This document shows positions 30,655 to 42,140 of a DNA stretch of 64,000 nucleotides, piece by piece. Made by a program: the position numbers and the translations under genes. The notes under the pieces were generated by a model. The model worked only from the letters and a program-made list of their open reading frames with translations. It was not told the DNA's origin and did not search any database. This stretch comes from Patiria miniata (taxonomy: Eukaryota > Echinodermata > Asteroidea > Valvatida > Asterinidae). Location: assembly GCF_015706575.1 (NCBI RefSeq), contig NW_024037064.1, positions 1,487,427 to 1,551,426 on the forward strand, written 5' to 3'. Position 1 is the stretch's first letter; each line of letters opens with the position of its first letter.

Positions 30655-31490
30655 AAACAGTGGTTGTGTTTAAAACTCCGTACTTAAAAAGTACATAAAT
30701 GATTTGAATGATTCTTGTACTAAAAGAAAGCTTATGAATTGGGCTTTTATATCCTAGATTTTGTAAGTGCTACATGCAGAACTTCACTAAAACAATGGTC
30801 AACACATTTGAATTTTGTTTTTTTTACTCGTCCTGTACATGTTCATTTTTTTTTTTTTTTTTTAATATTTTTTTTTAAGTTTCCTAGACATCAGCTGTTC
30901 AGTTGTAAAGTCAATGTTGATGGATTTGTTAACAGTACATTTTACCAGAGGTTGTGTTCTCTTATGATCTTTCTGGGAAAAAATGGAGTTAGAATTAAGT
31001 GAATGCATTGAAACTTAAAATACAACTAATATTTCTGAAACTGATTCTCACTAGAAGTTTGTTCGCCGCGAAGGTTTTCCCATGGCATTTTTGCCATGCC
31101 AAAGTGTCTAAAAAGCTAAATAGCATTTTATTAAACTTACATCAGTGAGTCTAGACAAAGGCCTTCCGTTTTCAGAATAAACCACACATAGAAGTAGTGT
31201 AGTAGGCAGTGTTAATCTTTCCTGTGCAGCATAGCATTGGTTGAAGACGTTTTTTTAGATTTCCTGCATATTTTTCATTTTTAGTTAAACTATTTGAGCA
31301 TTATTATTTGTATGTATTGGACTTACGGCAAAACTGCAGTTCAGCCTGTATTTTATATTGAATAACTAGCATATAGGTTCAATTAGAGCATTCATTTTTT
31401 TCAGTTAAGTATGACCTTGTATTCATATCACTTTGGTGGATTTCTGATTTGCTGAAATCTGGGTGACGTTTTGTAGTCCTGTCAATCGCA
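30655..31490. other. No gene recognised; T-rich tracts
   Basis: Poly-T tracts at 30845-30882 and otherwise unassigned sequence, presumably intron of the kinesin gene if that gene starts further upstream. Confidence 0.35.
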
Positions 31491-31634
31491 AGTCAATCAC
31501 AAGTCAACTGACAAGTGAAATTACACGTGTTGTCTTCATTACAGCAGACAGTGGCAAAGGAACGCTTGATTTCATTTCAATAGTTTGTGACTTGACTTGA
31601 GGCTGAGTGACGTGTAATTGACTTGAGTGAAGTC
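31490..31634. repeat. TGACTTGA-rich short repeat
   Basis: Words CAAGTCAATCACAAGTCAAC and GTGACTTGACTTGAGGC resemble the subterminal repeats of the hAT-like element at 10645-11345. Possibly a remnant of a related element, into which the MITE at 31643 inserted. Confidence 0.5.
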
Positions 31635-31642
31635 TTGACCAC

Positions 31643-31949
31643 CAGGGGCGGCGGAACCGGGGGGGGGGGGGGGGCATTTGCCCTCCAGAAGTGCCCCTTT
31701 TGCTGCCATAAATGTGCCCCTCGAGCATAAAAGTGCCCCCTCGAGATAATAGAAAAATCATAAATTATCTTACTATTTCTTAAAATTAACAATTTCCCAC
31801 TAATGATATGCCCCCAAACCTATACAATACGCACTGAAAATGAGCACATAATGCATAGTTATCATATAATCATCGGTTTTGAAGAGCGCCCCCCTATGTT
31901 GAAAGGTTAGGGTTGCCCCCCCAGTTTCAAACACGTTCAGCCGCCGCTG
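31643..31949. mobile_element. hAT MITE with perfect 8-bp TSD
   Basis: Terminal inverted repeats CAGGGGCGGCGGAAC and GTTCAGCCGCCGCTG (13 of 15 matching) are flanked by TTGACCAC on both sides (31635-31642, 31950-31957). An 8-bp TSD and a CAGGGGCGG terminus are typical of hAT elements. 307 bp, no coding capacity, internal poly-G at the left end. It lies about 90 bp upstream of the kinesin exon. Confidence 0.9.
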
Positions 31950-32038
31950 TTGACCACAACACTGCTTTGTTCCTGTTTTACCAAAGCATGACCCTCGTCA
32001 GTTTGATCGCATCATTACATACTATTTCCACCTTCTAG

Positions 32039-32157
32039 ATTTCCGTGACCGTGACCAAAGTGTTCCTTGACTACGTCCGCACTTCACCCATTGTCTTTGA
32101 GGTGTTTGGCCACTATCAGGCCCATCCTCTGCATCACCAAAGCCAAGAAACTACCAG
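32039..32157 (+). CDS. Kinesin-3 family (KIF1/KIF13-like) exon
   Basis: Acceptor TTTCCACCTTCTAG, 119 nt, donor ACCAG/GTACAA. It translates without a stop to [20 protein letters not shown] then [14 protein letters not shown]. The sequence (F)[23 protein letters not shown] is a hallmark of the tail region of kinesin-3 motors (KIF1A/KIF1B and KIF13), downstream of the motor and FHA domains. These motors carry vesicles along microtubules towards plus ends. It ends in phase 2 and joins the exon at 35680. Motor-domain exons are not in the window. KIF1 or KIF13 cannot be decided from one exon. Confidence 0.82.
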
Positions 32158-33099
32158 GTACAAAAGCAGTTCAAGGGCCTAGGACATGAATTTCACTTGG
32201 GAACATATTTTGTGCAACTTTCTCCTCTTCTTAAATGTATGGAAAGTACTTGACATCCCTGTTTGGTTAATCTTATTGAAAAGTGCACTTCTTTAAACAT
32301 GTAAAATTTTCCATGCTTTTGCTGACTTATGAGGGCGCTGTTGCTGTGATGTCATTTCAGGAAGACACTGTTCAGATTAAGGATTTTTTGTTCAAACTGT
32401 GAACCCAAAATTAGTTCATTAAAAACATTTGTGAGAAAAGCTTGCTCAATGGCCTACTGCCATGTACTGAAACAACTCGAATCACCAAAGAAAAAAAAAT
32501 TGACTGGCAAATTTTGATGCTGAAATAGCTGTAACATTGAGGTTTCTGCCTGAAATGACATCACACTTTTGCTCATAAATATGCAAATTTGTATTGGCAT
32601 AAAAATCAAGGCACCAAAATGCCCTTAAGAAATGGCAAAATGAAAATTGAAAATAAGGTTAAATGGGACACAAAGGACACACGCATTTACTAGGTCAGCA
32701 TAAAGATCATTACATTACATGAACTGAATCCTGTGCATCGTAGCATTGTTACATTTGGGAAATTGCTAACAAGATAAGAATGTGAGAGGCTGTACTGAGT
32801 ATGCGATTTGTCTGTGGTATTTAATTAAACATGAACATTGAAATTAATTTTCGTTTTCTAAATGCACATTGTAAGCTTTTGTAGTTAATTATTGAATGGA
32901 AATTTATTAATAAATAATATTAAATTATTACGCCCGTGTTTAAATTTACACACATTAAATTCTTATACTTCTCACATTTATAAGTGAATTCTTATTTCTC
33001 ATAACGAATTCTTCTAATTAGAAAATAAATGTTATTTAAAGAAAAAACATTACACACGTCCTGAATTGGCATTAGTTATTTATTTTGTCTTTCGTTCTG

Positions 33100-33135
33100 T
33101 AATGGTCCTTCAGACCCTTCAGGCTTCACCCGGTA

Positions 33136-33167
<32 letters not shown>

Positions 33168-33260
33168 TTGGTAGTGGTCTTTCAGACCCTTTGGGCTTCG
33201 CCCGGTATTTTCTTCTTCTTCTTCTTCTTTTCTGTTTTTTTTTTTTTTTTTTTTTTTACT
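33100..33260 (-). repeat. Duplicated 3' end module with GAA microsatellite
   Basis: On the minus strand, a (GAA)n tract followed by AATACCGGGCGAAGCCCAAA and GGGTCTGAAAGACCA occurs twice in tandem (about 33105-33165 and 33175-33240). GGGCGAAGCCC is a short inverted repeat. The position just after the recombinase ORF suggests it is the 3' end of that element. Confidence 0.6.
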
Positions 33261-34544
33261 TTACTTGCTTGCAAGTATTTTTCCAACACTCAATCTCTGA
33301 TTTACACTATATTTTACATATCTATTCTTAGACACAGTTGTCTTCCACCTGCGATGGTTCATGATAACTTCTTCAGATATACCTCTTTGTGCAAGGTGTG
33401 TGGCTCCACCTGATCTTAAACTATGGAGACCGTAAGAACTGGGATTAGTAACGCCTATCTCTTTTAGAGCACTGAAAAAGATTTCTCTGCAACGAGAGTA
33501 ACTGAGTGGTTTGTTCACATGACACTTATACGATTTAGTACTTGAGTGGACAGTCAAGGGAGTGAATATACATTTATCTTGGCCTATGTGAATATTACAA
33601 CCTGATAAGTATCGAAGTAAAATGTTAAATGCAGAGAAAGGGTCTTCTACATAGGGGAGATATGTTGAGGTGCCGTCTCTGAAGATATCAGTCTTCGATC
33701 GAGGAATGAAAATTTTGATGCCTTTGTTCTCTGGAAGTAAACTAATGTGGCTAGCTTTGATTTGGGCCATTTCATCATATCTGAACATTAATACAAATGA
33801 TAAGGATACAAAACAAGCTGTTCTAATTTTTATCAAGTTGCTTCCTGGTTGGGAAAACTTTGCGGCAATTTCCTGAACCTGACTGTGTGTTATTGGATCT
33901 TTCTGGTTTGGTGGTTTGTGAAGCTGACGCCTTCCACCCAAGATAACATTCTAAACTATTGGGGAATCTAATGGGTTGGGAGATGCATTAACCATGGAGT
34001 GTACCCATTTAATTGCAGCTGCAGTGGTGATTATGGTACTGTCGGTGTTTGATCTTGTTAATACATGTGAAAGAAAACTAGTAATAATTTTGTCGTTTAT
34101 AGGTAAGCTATCATTGCATTTGTTTTCTTGAAGCCATTTGAAGAACTCCCTGCATTTGTACAAATAACTGATAATTGTTCCTTCCGCTTTAGATGACATT
34201 GCCTCGTAGAAAACCTTCTCTTTGGAAACAATGTTCGGGAATTCTGTCCAAAAACTGTTCCTGAGAATGTTCTTTATCACATCTGGAAATTTTAGTTGCA
34301 GAGTCCTCAGATTTAAGTGTGGTTTCTCAGCCTTGACTTTGTTTTGTGTCGGTGTCGACGGGTCTGGGAGCAGTTGAGGCGGGTATGCTTGGGTTGGCGG
34401 TGGAGTGCCAGCTTGTGCTGCCGTATCTGGGGAACGGAAGCTGCCACATCGGCCAGTTTCTGGAGTGGGGATCTGTGTACCCGATGGCCGGGTTGGTTCT
34501 GGCTCTTGCTTTGAATCTAGATGACATGATGTTGGACCATTCAC
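33261..34544 (-). pseudogene. Tyrosine recombinase of a DIRS-type element, one in-frame TAG
   Basis: Minus-strand frame of 427 codons with a single stop (TAG at 33951-33953). The N-terminal third is Pro/Thr-rich. The middle has a helical SAM-like core-binding part (SYLYKCREFFKWLQENKC). The C-terminal catalytic domain shows the tyrosine-recombinase set: Arg in LSFVLMFRYDEMAQIK, HxxR in GLHSLRSGGATHLA, His/Trp in NHRRWKT, and Tyr in NRYVKYS. Such enzymes insert circular DNA by strand exchange in DIRS/Ngaro retroelements and Cryptons. It overlaps the CCHC ORF in another frame. Only the one stop separates it from an intact ORF, so the element is young. No RT is next to it, so it is a partial element or a recombinase-only type. 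Confidence 0.85.
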
Positions 34545-34641
34545 ACTGTCTGGACCAGTGTCCTGGTTTCCTGCAAGTGAAGCAGATGTCAGAATTTGAC
34601 ATGCCTGAAAAGAAATAATGATTGAGAAAAGAGACAGCCAT
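34327..34641 (-). CDS. CCHC zinc-knuckle ORF overlapping the recombinase
   Basis: 104 codons on the minus strand. DICFTCRKPGHWSRQC gives C-x2-C-x4-H-x4-C, a Gag-type zinc knuckle, followed by an Asn/Ser/Pro-rich tail ending DTDTKQSQG. It overlaps the start of the recombinase frame by about 200 nt in a different frame, consistent with a small nucleic-acid-binding (Gag-like) ORF translated ahead of the recombinase, or with one ancestral ORF broken by a frameshift. Confidence 0.6.
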   Translation of the reverse strand: MAVSFLNHYFFSGMSNSDICFTCRKPGHWSRQCEWSNIMSSRFKARARTNPAIGYTDPHSRNWPMWQLPFPRYGSTSWHSTANPSIPASTAPRPVDTDTKQSQG

Positions 34642-34649
34642 GTTCCCTC

Positions 34650-34995
34650 ATATTTTGTCGAGGGGGTGTAAGCTTATCTATCATTATACTGGAGGGTAGG
34701 GTGGGCGGGATGTGCAAGACGAGCAGAATCTGTGTAGGATTCAGTCGTGCACACTTGGCTTGAATGGTGATGATGGAGGAAGGTGCGGTTTATATACCCA
34801 GTTAATGCAAGAGTGAATTGCATGAAAAGGACTGGTACAATTGAAGTAATGTGAAGAATTCTGAGCACGAGGGTTTGCCTTCTGTTGTTCAAACTATTCA
34901 AACTCTATTACATTACATGGGCTCTCTAACATATTGAATGTGTCATAAATTCGATCTGATGTTGGACGTGATGCAGAAGTTTCCAGAGCTACTTG
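34650..34995. other. No recognisable feature
   Basis: Sequence between the recombinase element and the 52-bp satellite. Probably the 5' flank of the element on the minus strand. No terminal repeats or splice-linked exons seen. Confidence 0.35.
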
Positions 34996-35516
34996 AACCC
35001 ATTAGCACTTGTATTACATTGTACTACACTGTATATACTCCATGATGAATCCATTAGCTCTTGTATTACATTGTACTACACTGTATATACTCCATGATGA
35101 ACCCATTAGCACTTGTATTACATTGTACTACACTGTATATACTCCATGATGAACCCATTAGCACTTGTATTACATTGTACTACACTGTATATACTCCATG
35201 ATGAACCCATTAGCACTTGTATTACATTGTACTACACTGTATATACTCCATGATGAACCCATTAGCACTTGTATTACATTGTACTACACTGTATATACTC
35301 CATGATGAACCCATTAGCACTTGTATTACATTGTACTACACTGTATATACTCCATGATGAACCCATTAGCACTTGTATTACATTGTACTACACTGTATAT
35401 ACTCCATGATGAACCCATTAGCACTTGTATTACATTGTACTACACTGTATATACTCCATGATGAACCCATTAGCACTTGTATTACATTGTACTACACTGT
35501 ATATACTCCATGATGA
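34996..35516. repeat. 52-bp satellite, ten near-identical units
   Basis: The unit is GAACCCATTAGCACTTGTAT, TACATTGTACTACACTGTAT, ATACTCCATGAT. Ten units start at about 52-bp intervals (34998 to 35465). Units 3 to 10 appear identical. Unit 2 differs by AATCC and GCTCTTG; the boundary after unit 10 again reads GAATCC. Near-perfect homogeneity indicates very recent expansion. Confidence 0.95.
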
Positions 35517-35679
35517 ATCCATCCAACCATAGAGTACTGGGGCAGTTTGGGGCAGTATAAGGAGTAACAGACAGGGAGCTATGGGGTGATACAAGAACAA
35601 ATCTGTTAAAGGTAGGGGCTCTGAAATAAACTTTGAAATGGATGTTGATAGACTTATTTGTTTACATATTTTGTTGCAG

Positions 35680-35732
35680 ATTGCGACCACTGAAGCGGAA
35701 CTTTCCTCCCAGCCTTCCTCTTGCCAGACCAG
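35680..35732 (+). CDS. Kinesin-3 family exon (continuation)
   Basis: 53 nt between TTTTGTTGCAG and donor ACCAG/GTACAA. Joined in phase to the exon at 32039-32157 it reads TTR-LRPLKRNFPPSLPLARP, matching the conserved basic RRFFPPPMPLSKP segment that follows the GHYQxHPLH motif in kinesin-3 tails. The correct phase, family order and splice signals support both exons together. Later exons are not recognisable in the window. Confidence 0.72.
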
Positions 35733-35739
35733 GTACAAA

Positions 35740-36548
35740 TGTTACCCCCAGTCCAGGTCTTGGAGCATTTGCAGTTGCTTATCGACCCTTCTTCTGTTTA
35801 TAATCGTTGGTGCCATTTTGTTTTGACGGCCATGAGTTTCATAAATTTCATTTTTATTTGGCTCAAAATGACACTTCTAGGACATCTGATTCTGCACTAA
35901 AGAGGGAGGAACCTTTATCTAGATTTGGTTGTATAGACAAATCTGGCGGCAGCCATTTTCTACGGTTGCAACAGGCTTGTGCGAGTCATGCTCGGGCAGT
36001 ACGCACGCACTCCGGTCTCCTTCGACCAATAGGAATACCGATAGGAATACGCGTACACCTCGTCTTTTAAGAATGCGTGCAGCATGCGTGTGAGTGTGAC
36101 ACCACTGAAGTAAAAGCTTCTAATTCTGGTCACCAGATTACACTATAGTTTATAACTTTACCAACCATCACATGGGACACATACATTTTTTTTTTAAAGT
36201 TGTGTTATAATTTTGTTATGCAATGATGGCTGCTCATACATTGCCAACCATGTAAGTTCACATGTCAGTGGTGAGACGAACCCACGTTAAAGCAACAACA
36301 TCTCCAATGTAGCTCTTTTCAATGCACATTGCACATCAACGGCACTTTCTTTGGACAGCTGAGAGTCCACCACTCATGCAGCAAATGTTGTCCATCATTT
36401 TGAAATCAATGATGCTCTGCCATCCGTGACCGAAGAGATGTCAATAAGATATCACTAAAAAGCAAATGAACTACCCCTAAAGATGGGCCACTTTGACATT
36501 TTTGAAGATCCTAACCTTTACATATTAGCCCATCGTTTTTCGAATGAC
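35740..36548. other. No recognisable feature
   Basis: Presumed downstream kinesin intron. It contains no exon I can support and ends where block beta copy B begins at 36549. Confidence 0.4.
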
Positions 36549-38994
36549 CATTTTCTTGATGCATCCTGTTCATATGTATTGCAACCGTTAACTGACTTAA
36601 ATTGTGTTCAAGATGAATTTTGTTCGTTCCGTTCTTCTTTTAACTCAAACATATTCTGAATCCACACCGCCCCCCATTAATGGATCTTTTTCTCACTCTT
36701 CAACAGTGAACAACTTTATTTACCGTGTGGAACGTCATCCCACCTCATGAATGGACTCCACCGTGACTACGCTTCTTGAGAGGTTGATATTAGCAGTGTT
36801 TTCAGCAGACTCTAAGGCCTGGATCTCGATTGGATTGAGCGCTTGAACACTTGAACACTTGACCCGAGTTGACGACCCTTAGGCCTTGACCCAATGGTGC
36901 GGACCCACGGAATTGGCCTGAGTCTTTGGCCCACGGCCATGCTCCGAGTACGTGGCGGTTGACGGTTGTCGTCACACGGACTGGCCCGAGTCATCGACCA
37001 TGCCTTGACCCGAGGTGCCGAGCTACGGACTTGACCAGAGCCGTCAACCCGCGGCCTTGTGCAACTACCGTGAATGCTCTTTGGAATTCTTGTGGTGAGT
37101 TTTATTTTAGAAACAAAAAGAGACCTGTATATGAAGAAATATGATTCCTCGGGTGGTATTTTAACACCCCCCCCCCTATGCAAAATATACAGTGCTTGAT
37201 TTCCTATCAAAATATGTATTAAGAATTTGTACTTAATGCCATCATAGCCTTGTAACATGGTTTGAAGCACATCTTTATTTACTGGTGTTATTGGTTTGTC
37301 CTGGGATAAATGAGGTCTGTCCCCTTCCTGTTCTGCTTTTAGGCTGTGTATAGGCCTATAGGGCGATCTGACTCTGTTATTATGTTTATCCACAAATGAG
37401 TTCTGGTAGCAGGGCTTTGCTTTGTGGGGTTAATTTAATGTTTTCTTTCCCCTTTCGAGCCCTGGCACAAATACAGCTCAATAATTCAAATGTTTCCTTT
37501 CTTTATTTGAATCCTTTCAGCAAAGTGAGGACCACTGACTGATGAGGGAATTGCTCTACTGAGATGAGGATGAGCCTGCCTCAAGACATTGTCAGGGCTC
37601 CGACAGCCTCATCAAACAGAAACCCGAGGAACCGGAAGCAGGGAGGAGGACCGACAGATGAACGGATGACCTGCTTGCTGGGCTACCCATTACTGATTCT
37701 TGAGGTTAGTTTTTAGTTACATGTACCTAAAGAATAAGCAGAAACAAGTAATCAAAATGGGTGATCTGGCACTCTTCTATGTTCTCCCACAAATAAAGAG
37801 TGCTGGTAGTGAGGCACTGCTTTGTGGGGTTAATTCGAACATTTCCTCCCCCCCCCCTCTTGCTCTACCTTTCAGATATTTCTTAATAATGATAACCCAG
37901 TCAAAACCTAGAAAACTCTAGAGTCATTTTGAAGATGTACTCTGGAGGAATGATTTCAGTCAAAACCTAGAAAACTCAGAGTCATTGTGAAGAATTATTT
38001 GATATTTTATAATGAGGATTTAAACGTACATACAGACTGGACATTTGTCACAAAATGTCTCTCCCTGTTTATACATTACCCTAATCACATCATAAATTTG
38101 AAGCCATTTTGAAAACTGATATTCTGGTTTGACAACAATGTAAAATGGCTTAATAATGTAACTGGAAGTGCCTATGAGAAACTGAATTTGTCCTAAGCAC
38201 CCTTTTCCTAGCAGTGAAAAAAAAGAGAAAAAATACTAGCTCATCTTTTACCTTTATATGCAACATCCATAAACTTATGTAATTGGCCCATTAGAACCCT
38301 CCGATGCAAACATGCATACTCAGCCATGCTGTTACTCGGGTCAAAATCAGTCAGGTGACCGTTTTTTGACCCGATGGAATTCTATGCATAGAACTACATT
38401 ATTGACCCGTTTTGACTGCTTAAGTAACTGGCCATGAGAATGACTTGACCAACTGTGACCCGTAGAAGAGTTGTTGATAATGAATATTGGATGACTGTTA
38501 TTGTCTCGTTAAAGTACTGTCATAGTCAGTAAGTTGATGGTATTGACTGTTTGAAACATGATCCCTGTCAAAACAGCTGTGGGTGCTAAATTGCTGTTGA
38601 CTGTTTTTGACTTGACAGTCCTTCTGATTTGAAAATCACAGGCGTGTGGAAAAAGGCACATCTGGACTTTTCTAGGTGTGTATTTTTTCTAGGTGTGTGA
38701 TTTTCTAGGTGTGTGATCTGTGGTCCAGGGAAATTCAGGCATGCAATTGTTCACACTTCGCGGGAAGCTTTTAGGTGTGCGATGGTGTGAGGGTGTGATC
38801 GCACGCCTCAAATCAGAAGGACTGACTTGACAAAGTGCTGTCCACAGTTGGTGTTTGGTATTGACTGAAACATGATCCCTGTCAAAAAATCCCCCCCCCC
38901 CTCCAAAACAAACCCCTACCTATTACCCTGTTTTCAAATGCCATGTAATTGGAAGCAGAACTTTTTGGGTGGGGGCCTATTGGTATTGTCAGCA
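36549..38994. repeat. Composite repeat block beta, copy B
   Basis: Collinear with copy A (6896-10440) but with one GC-rich unit instead of two, and with a deletion joining ATGTATT at 37219 directly to AAGAATTTGTACTT. This removes most of the DIRS RT remnant (about 740 bp). A fragment of the minus-strand RT frame (ITPVNKDVLQTMLQGYDGIK) survives at about 37225-37300. Confidence 0.85.
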
Positions 38995-39378
38995 ATTGGT
39001 AAGTGGCTGGTATTATCAAACAGCTGTGGCTACTGTGTGGCTGTTGATTGTTGTATTGACCTGATAAAGTATTGTCTGCAAGTGGCAGGCATTGTCAAAC
39101 AGCTGTGGCTACTGTGTGGCTGTTGATTGTTGTATTGACCTGATAAAGTATTGTCTGCAAGTGGCAGGCATTGTCAAACAGCTGTGGCTACTGTGTGGCT
39201 GTTGATTGTTGTATTGACCTGATAAAGTATTGTCTGTAAGTGGCTGGTATTGTCAAACAGCTGTTGCTACTGTGTGGCTGTTGATTGTTGTATTGACCAG
39301 ATAAAGTATTGTCTGCAAGTGGCAGGCATTGTCAAACAGCTGTGGCTGCTGTGTGGCTGTTGATTGTTGTATTGACAT
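38995..39378. repeat. 79-bp satellite array in copy B
   Basis: Nearly five units of the same 79-bp monomer, at the same position relative to the block as in copies A and C, ending TTGTATTGACATGAGTGATG. Confidence 0.92.
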
Positions 39379-40672
39379 GAGTGATGTTATAGAGTGCAGC
39401 ACTAACTGGCGGCTCCTCATCATGCTCTCCACCAATGTACTGATTTCCTCTTTCTTAGCAGTGTTTCCAGTCATGTCTTCATGTCAAGTTGAACTTTAGC
39501 GCATACTGATCAACATGGTGAGCCAGAATATATGTAACATCATCTGGTTTGGGAGCATTTTAAGGGAGTCCTTCCTTTCCTGTGCATTTGGGGCTTTAGC
39601 AGTTTTTCTGCGCACCAAGACGTCGGGTATCTTTTGTGACTAGTAGATCACACTTTCTGCTGGTAACAATTGGATGTTCCTCCAGCACCAGTGCAGCACT
39701 TGATATGCTAATGAACCAATGTTGTCTCCCACTAAATTCAACAATGCCACTTAATGCAACAATGCCACTTAATGCGACTTACTTCAACTTTGACATACCC
39801 ATTGTAATTGGAAATCGCACATCAAGTCAAGACGGACCCCATCACCCTGAATACTTCAATCAAAATTCACCAGCCCGGTATGTAAATGCACACAAAAGTT
39901 GGTTTATCCACATCAGTCTGTGACGGTCATACTAAAAAGCGTCAACACAGCGTCAACACACTCCAAAGCATCAACACAGCGTCAACACATCTAAAATGCA
40001 TTAAAATTGACACAACCCATACAGTATGGACAGAAACAAGATTTTGGCTTAAAATCAATAGGTTAAACGTCTGAAAATTGCAATTTTTAGTTCAAGAAAA
40101 TTGGCTCTCCGTGCCGCTACGAGATCGGCTGCCTTGTTGCCTCAGTGGCAGCACGAACCATTCTATTATGCTAAAGGGTGATAGCATCGTTCAATAAACC
40201 TCAGTCCCTCAGTCTCTCTCAGATCAGAGTGCATCCTTCTGCATCAAGGCGCCCTCTGTTGTAATGTCATAACCTACACACCCCTACTTGAAATGGTATA
40301 ATCAAAGCTTTGTGCAAAGTCAAGATGGCGGAGAACGGCCGCGCAAGTTAAAGGTCATTTTTTTGCGTGAAAATACTATATTTTTAACAACTAAATGGAA
40401 ACTCAATCCACTGGAAATTCTGTTTTATTCTATGCTTTGCCATTCTATACCTTTTTTGGTCAATTCAGAATGTGTTTTGGATGTGTTGACAGTGTGTTGA
40501 CGCTTCTGTCATGTGTTGACGCTGTGTTGACGCTTTTTAGTGCGACCTGTCTGTGAGATCTAAACCCACCGGTTGGTACACTGATTGTTCCAAGCTAAGC
40601 ACAGATGAAGACAGCTTGAGCACAGGTGGCATGCATCCTCACTCGAGATTGACCGCCAACTACATCACCAAC
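39379..40672. repeat. Block gamma, copy B
   Basis: Shared with 50656-52165. It contains GTCAACACAGCGTCAACACA short repeats (39945-39995) and GTGTTGACGCT repeats (40480-40535), a possible minus-strand peptide (MTGNTAKKEEISTLVESMMR at 39376-39474, function unknown), and CAAGATGGCGGAGAACGGCC at 40321. It is shortened relative to copy C, which carries about 230 bp more between 51030 and 51265. Confidence 0.8.
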
Positions 40673-42140
40673 ATACCCCCACCCCGCCAACACAAACTAC
40701 ACTGACCAGTCTCCGTTTTGCCTCTCAAGATGAGATTCGCACTGTCATCTTCAAATCCCCAGCCAAATCATGTGACTTGGACCCTATACCATATCGTCAG
40801 AACCATAGTGTAGAAACAGTACTTGTTCATCTGTCCGCGACCACATCCTACGACAGATGGATGTTGGCAAAGTAATGGCGCTTGTGCTTCTCGATCTGTC
40901 ATCAGCATTTGACACCATAGATCACGCCATCCTGATCAGTCACTTGCACTCTTTGGGAGTGCACGATGCAGCCTTGCAGTGGTTTGACTCATACCTTGCA
41001 GACCGGCAACAGTCTGTTAACTTCAATGGAGTATTATCTGCCCTACCTCCCTTGACTGTGGTGTTCCTCAGGGATCTGTTGGCGGTCCCATGTTATTCAC
41101 CATCTACATTTTGCCACTCAGCCAGATCATCCAGAAACACAACCTTCAATATCACTGCTATGCTGATGACATACAGCTGTATCAATCCTTCAATCCATCT
41201 CAACCCAATGCTGTGTCTGCCCTGGAAAATCTCGAGGCTTGCATTGATGAGATCAAGACATGGATGATGAAAAACAGTCTCAAATTGAATGACAACAAGT
41301 CTGAATTTATCCTGTGTGGCTCAAAACAACAACTCGCCAAGTTCAATATCACCAACATTAGGACTGGAGATTGCCACATCCACCCTTCCAGCAAGTGTCG
41401 CAACCCAGGTGTCACTTTCGACCCCCACATGTCCCACATTGATCAGATATCAGCAGTGTCAAAATCAGTCAGATTTCATCTCCGTAATGTTGGCTTCATT
41501 CGGAAGTATCTAAATCGTACGACCACTGAGCAACTCGTCCATGCATTTATAACTTCGCGCTTAGATTTGTGTAATTCCCTCATGTATATTCTGCCACACC
41601 ACCGATAACAAACTTCAACGCCTCCCAAATACCACTGTTTGCCTCATCACCTTATCCAGACGCACCACTCACATCACCCCCGTCTTCAAGTCCCTTCACT
41701 GGCTCCCCATCACTGATCGCAAGATCCTCCTTCTCGCTTTCAAGTCACTACAAGGAACTTCACCGGACTACATGACGGACATTATCACGAAATATCAGCC
41801 GTCACGTAGTCTTCGTTCGGCCGGAGCGCTAAAGCTTACTGTTCCCCGCACCAATCACTTTTGGGGAGACCGGTCTTTCTCAAATGCCGCTCCTGAACTC
41901 TGGAACAATCTACCCCTTGAAATTCGCCAGTCATCATCATTGTCTGTATTTAAATCTTCTGTAAAAACTCATATGTTTATCTCACGTTTTTGTATTTAAT
42001 GAGTTGATGTTTATTACTTCTGTCACTAATTTCTGTTATTCAAATTGAACTTAATTTATACTGTAATTGTTTTGTATGTATTGTGCGCCATGAGCGTCTT
42101 GCTTGGCGGATATCGGCGCCTTATAAATGTTCATTATTAT
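40673..42140 (+). mobile_element. L2/CR1-like LINE, internally deleted, copy B
   Basis: Fragments of ORF2 in changing frames: [73 protein letters not shown] with CYADDIQLYQSFNPSQ; SEFILCGSKQQLAKFN; ITSRLDLCNSLMYILP; and FSNAAPELWNNLPLEIRQ near the end (stop at 41997-41999). The 3' tail GGCGCCTTATAAATG is followed by (ATT)n. The RT fingers region is deleted between DPIP and YRQNH, and the same deletion exists in copy C. About four frameshifts make it inactive. Confidence 0.88.

Larger units (their letters stand above)
32158..35679 (+). other. Kinesin intron
   Basis: A 3.5-kb GT-AG intron between the two kinesin exons. It holds unassigned AT-rich sequence (32160-33060), an antisense tyrosine-recombinase element (33066-34650), a short unassigned stretch, and a 52-bp satellite (34996-35516). 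The acceptor is TATTTTGTTGCAG. Confidence 0.7.

Noticed and set aside
33066..33413. 115-codon + strand frame
   Set aside because: Poly-Phe from TTC microsatellites at the 3' end of the antisense recombinase element.
35733..35800. Extension of the second kinesin exon past the GT
   Set aside because: The frame stays open for about 25 codons, but ACCAG/GTACAA is a good donor identical to that of the first exon, and the extension loses similarity to kinesin tails.
41200..41439. Minus-strand frame, and its partner at 54209-54448
   Set aside because: Antisense shadows of the LINE reverse transcriptase.
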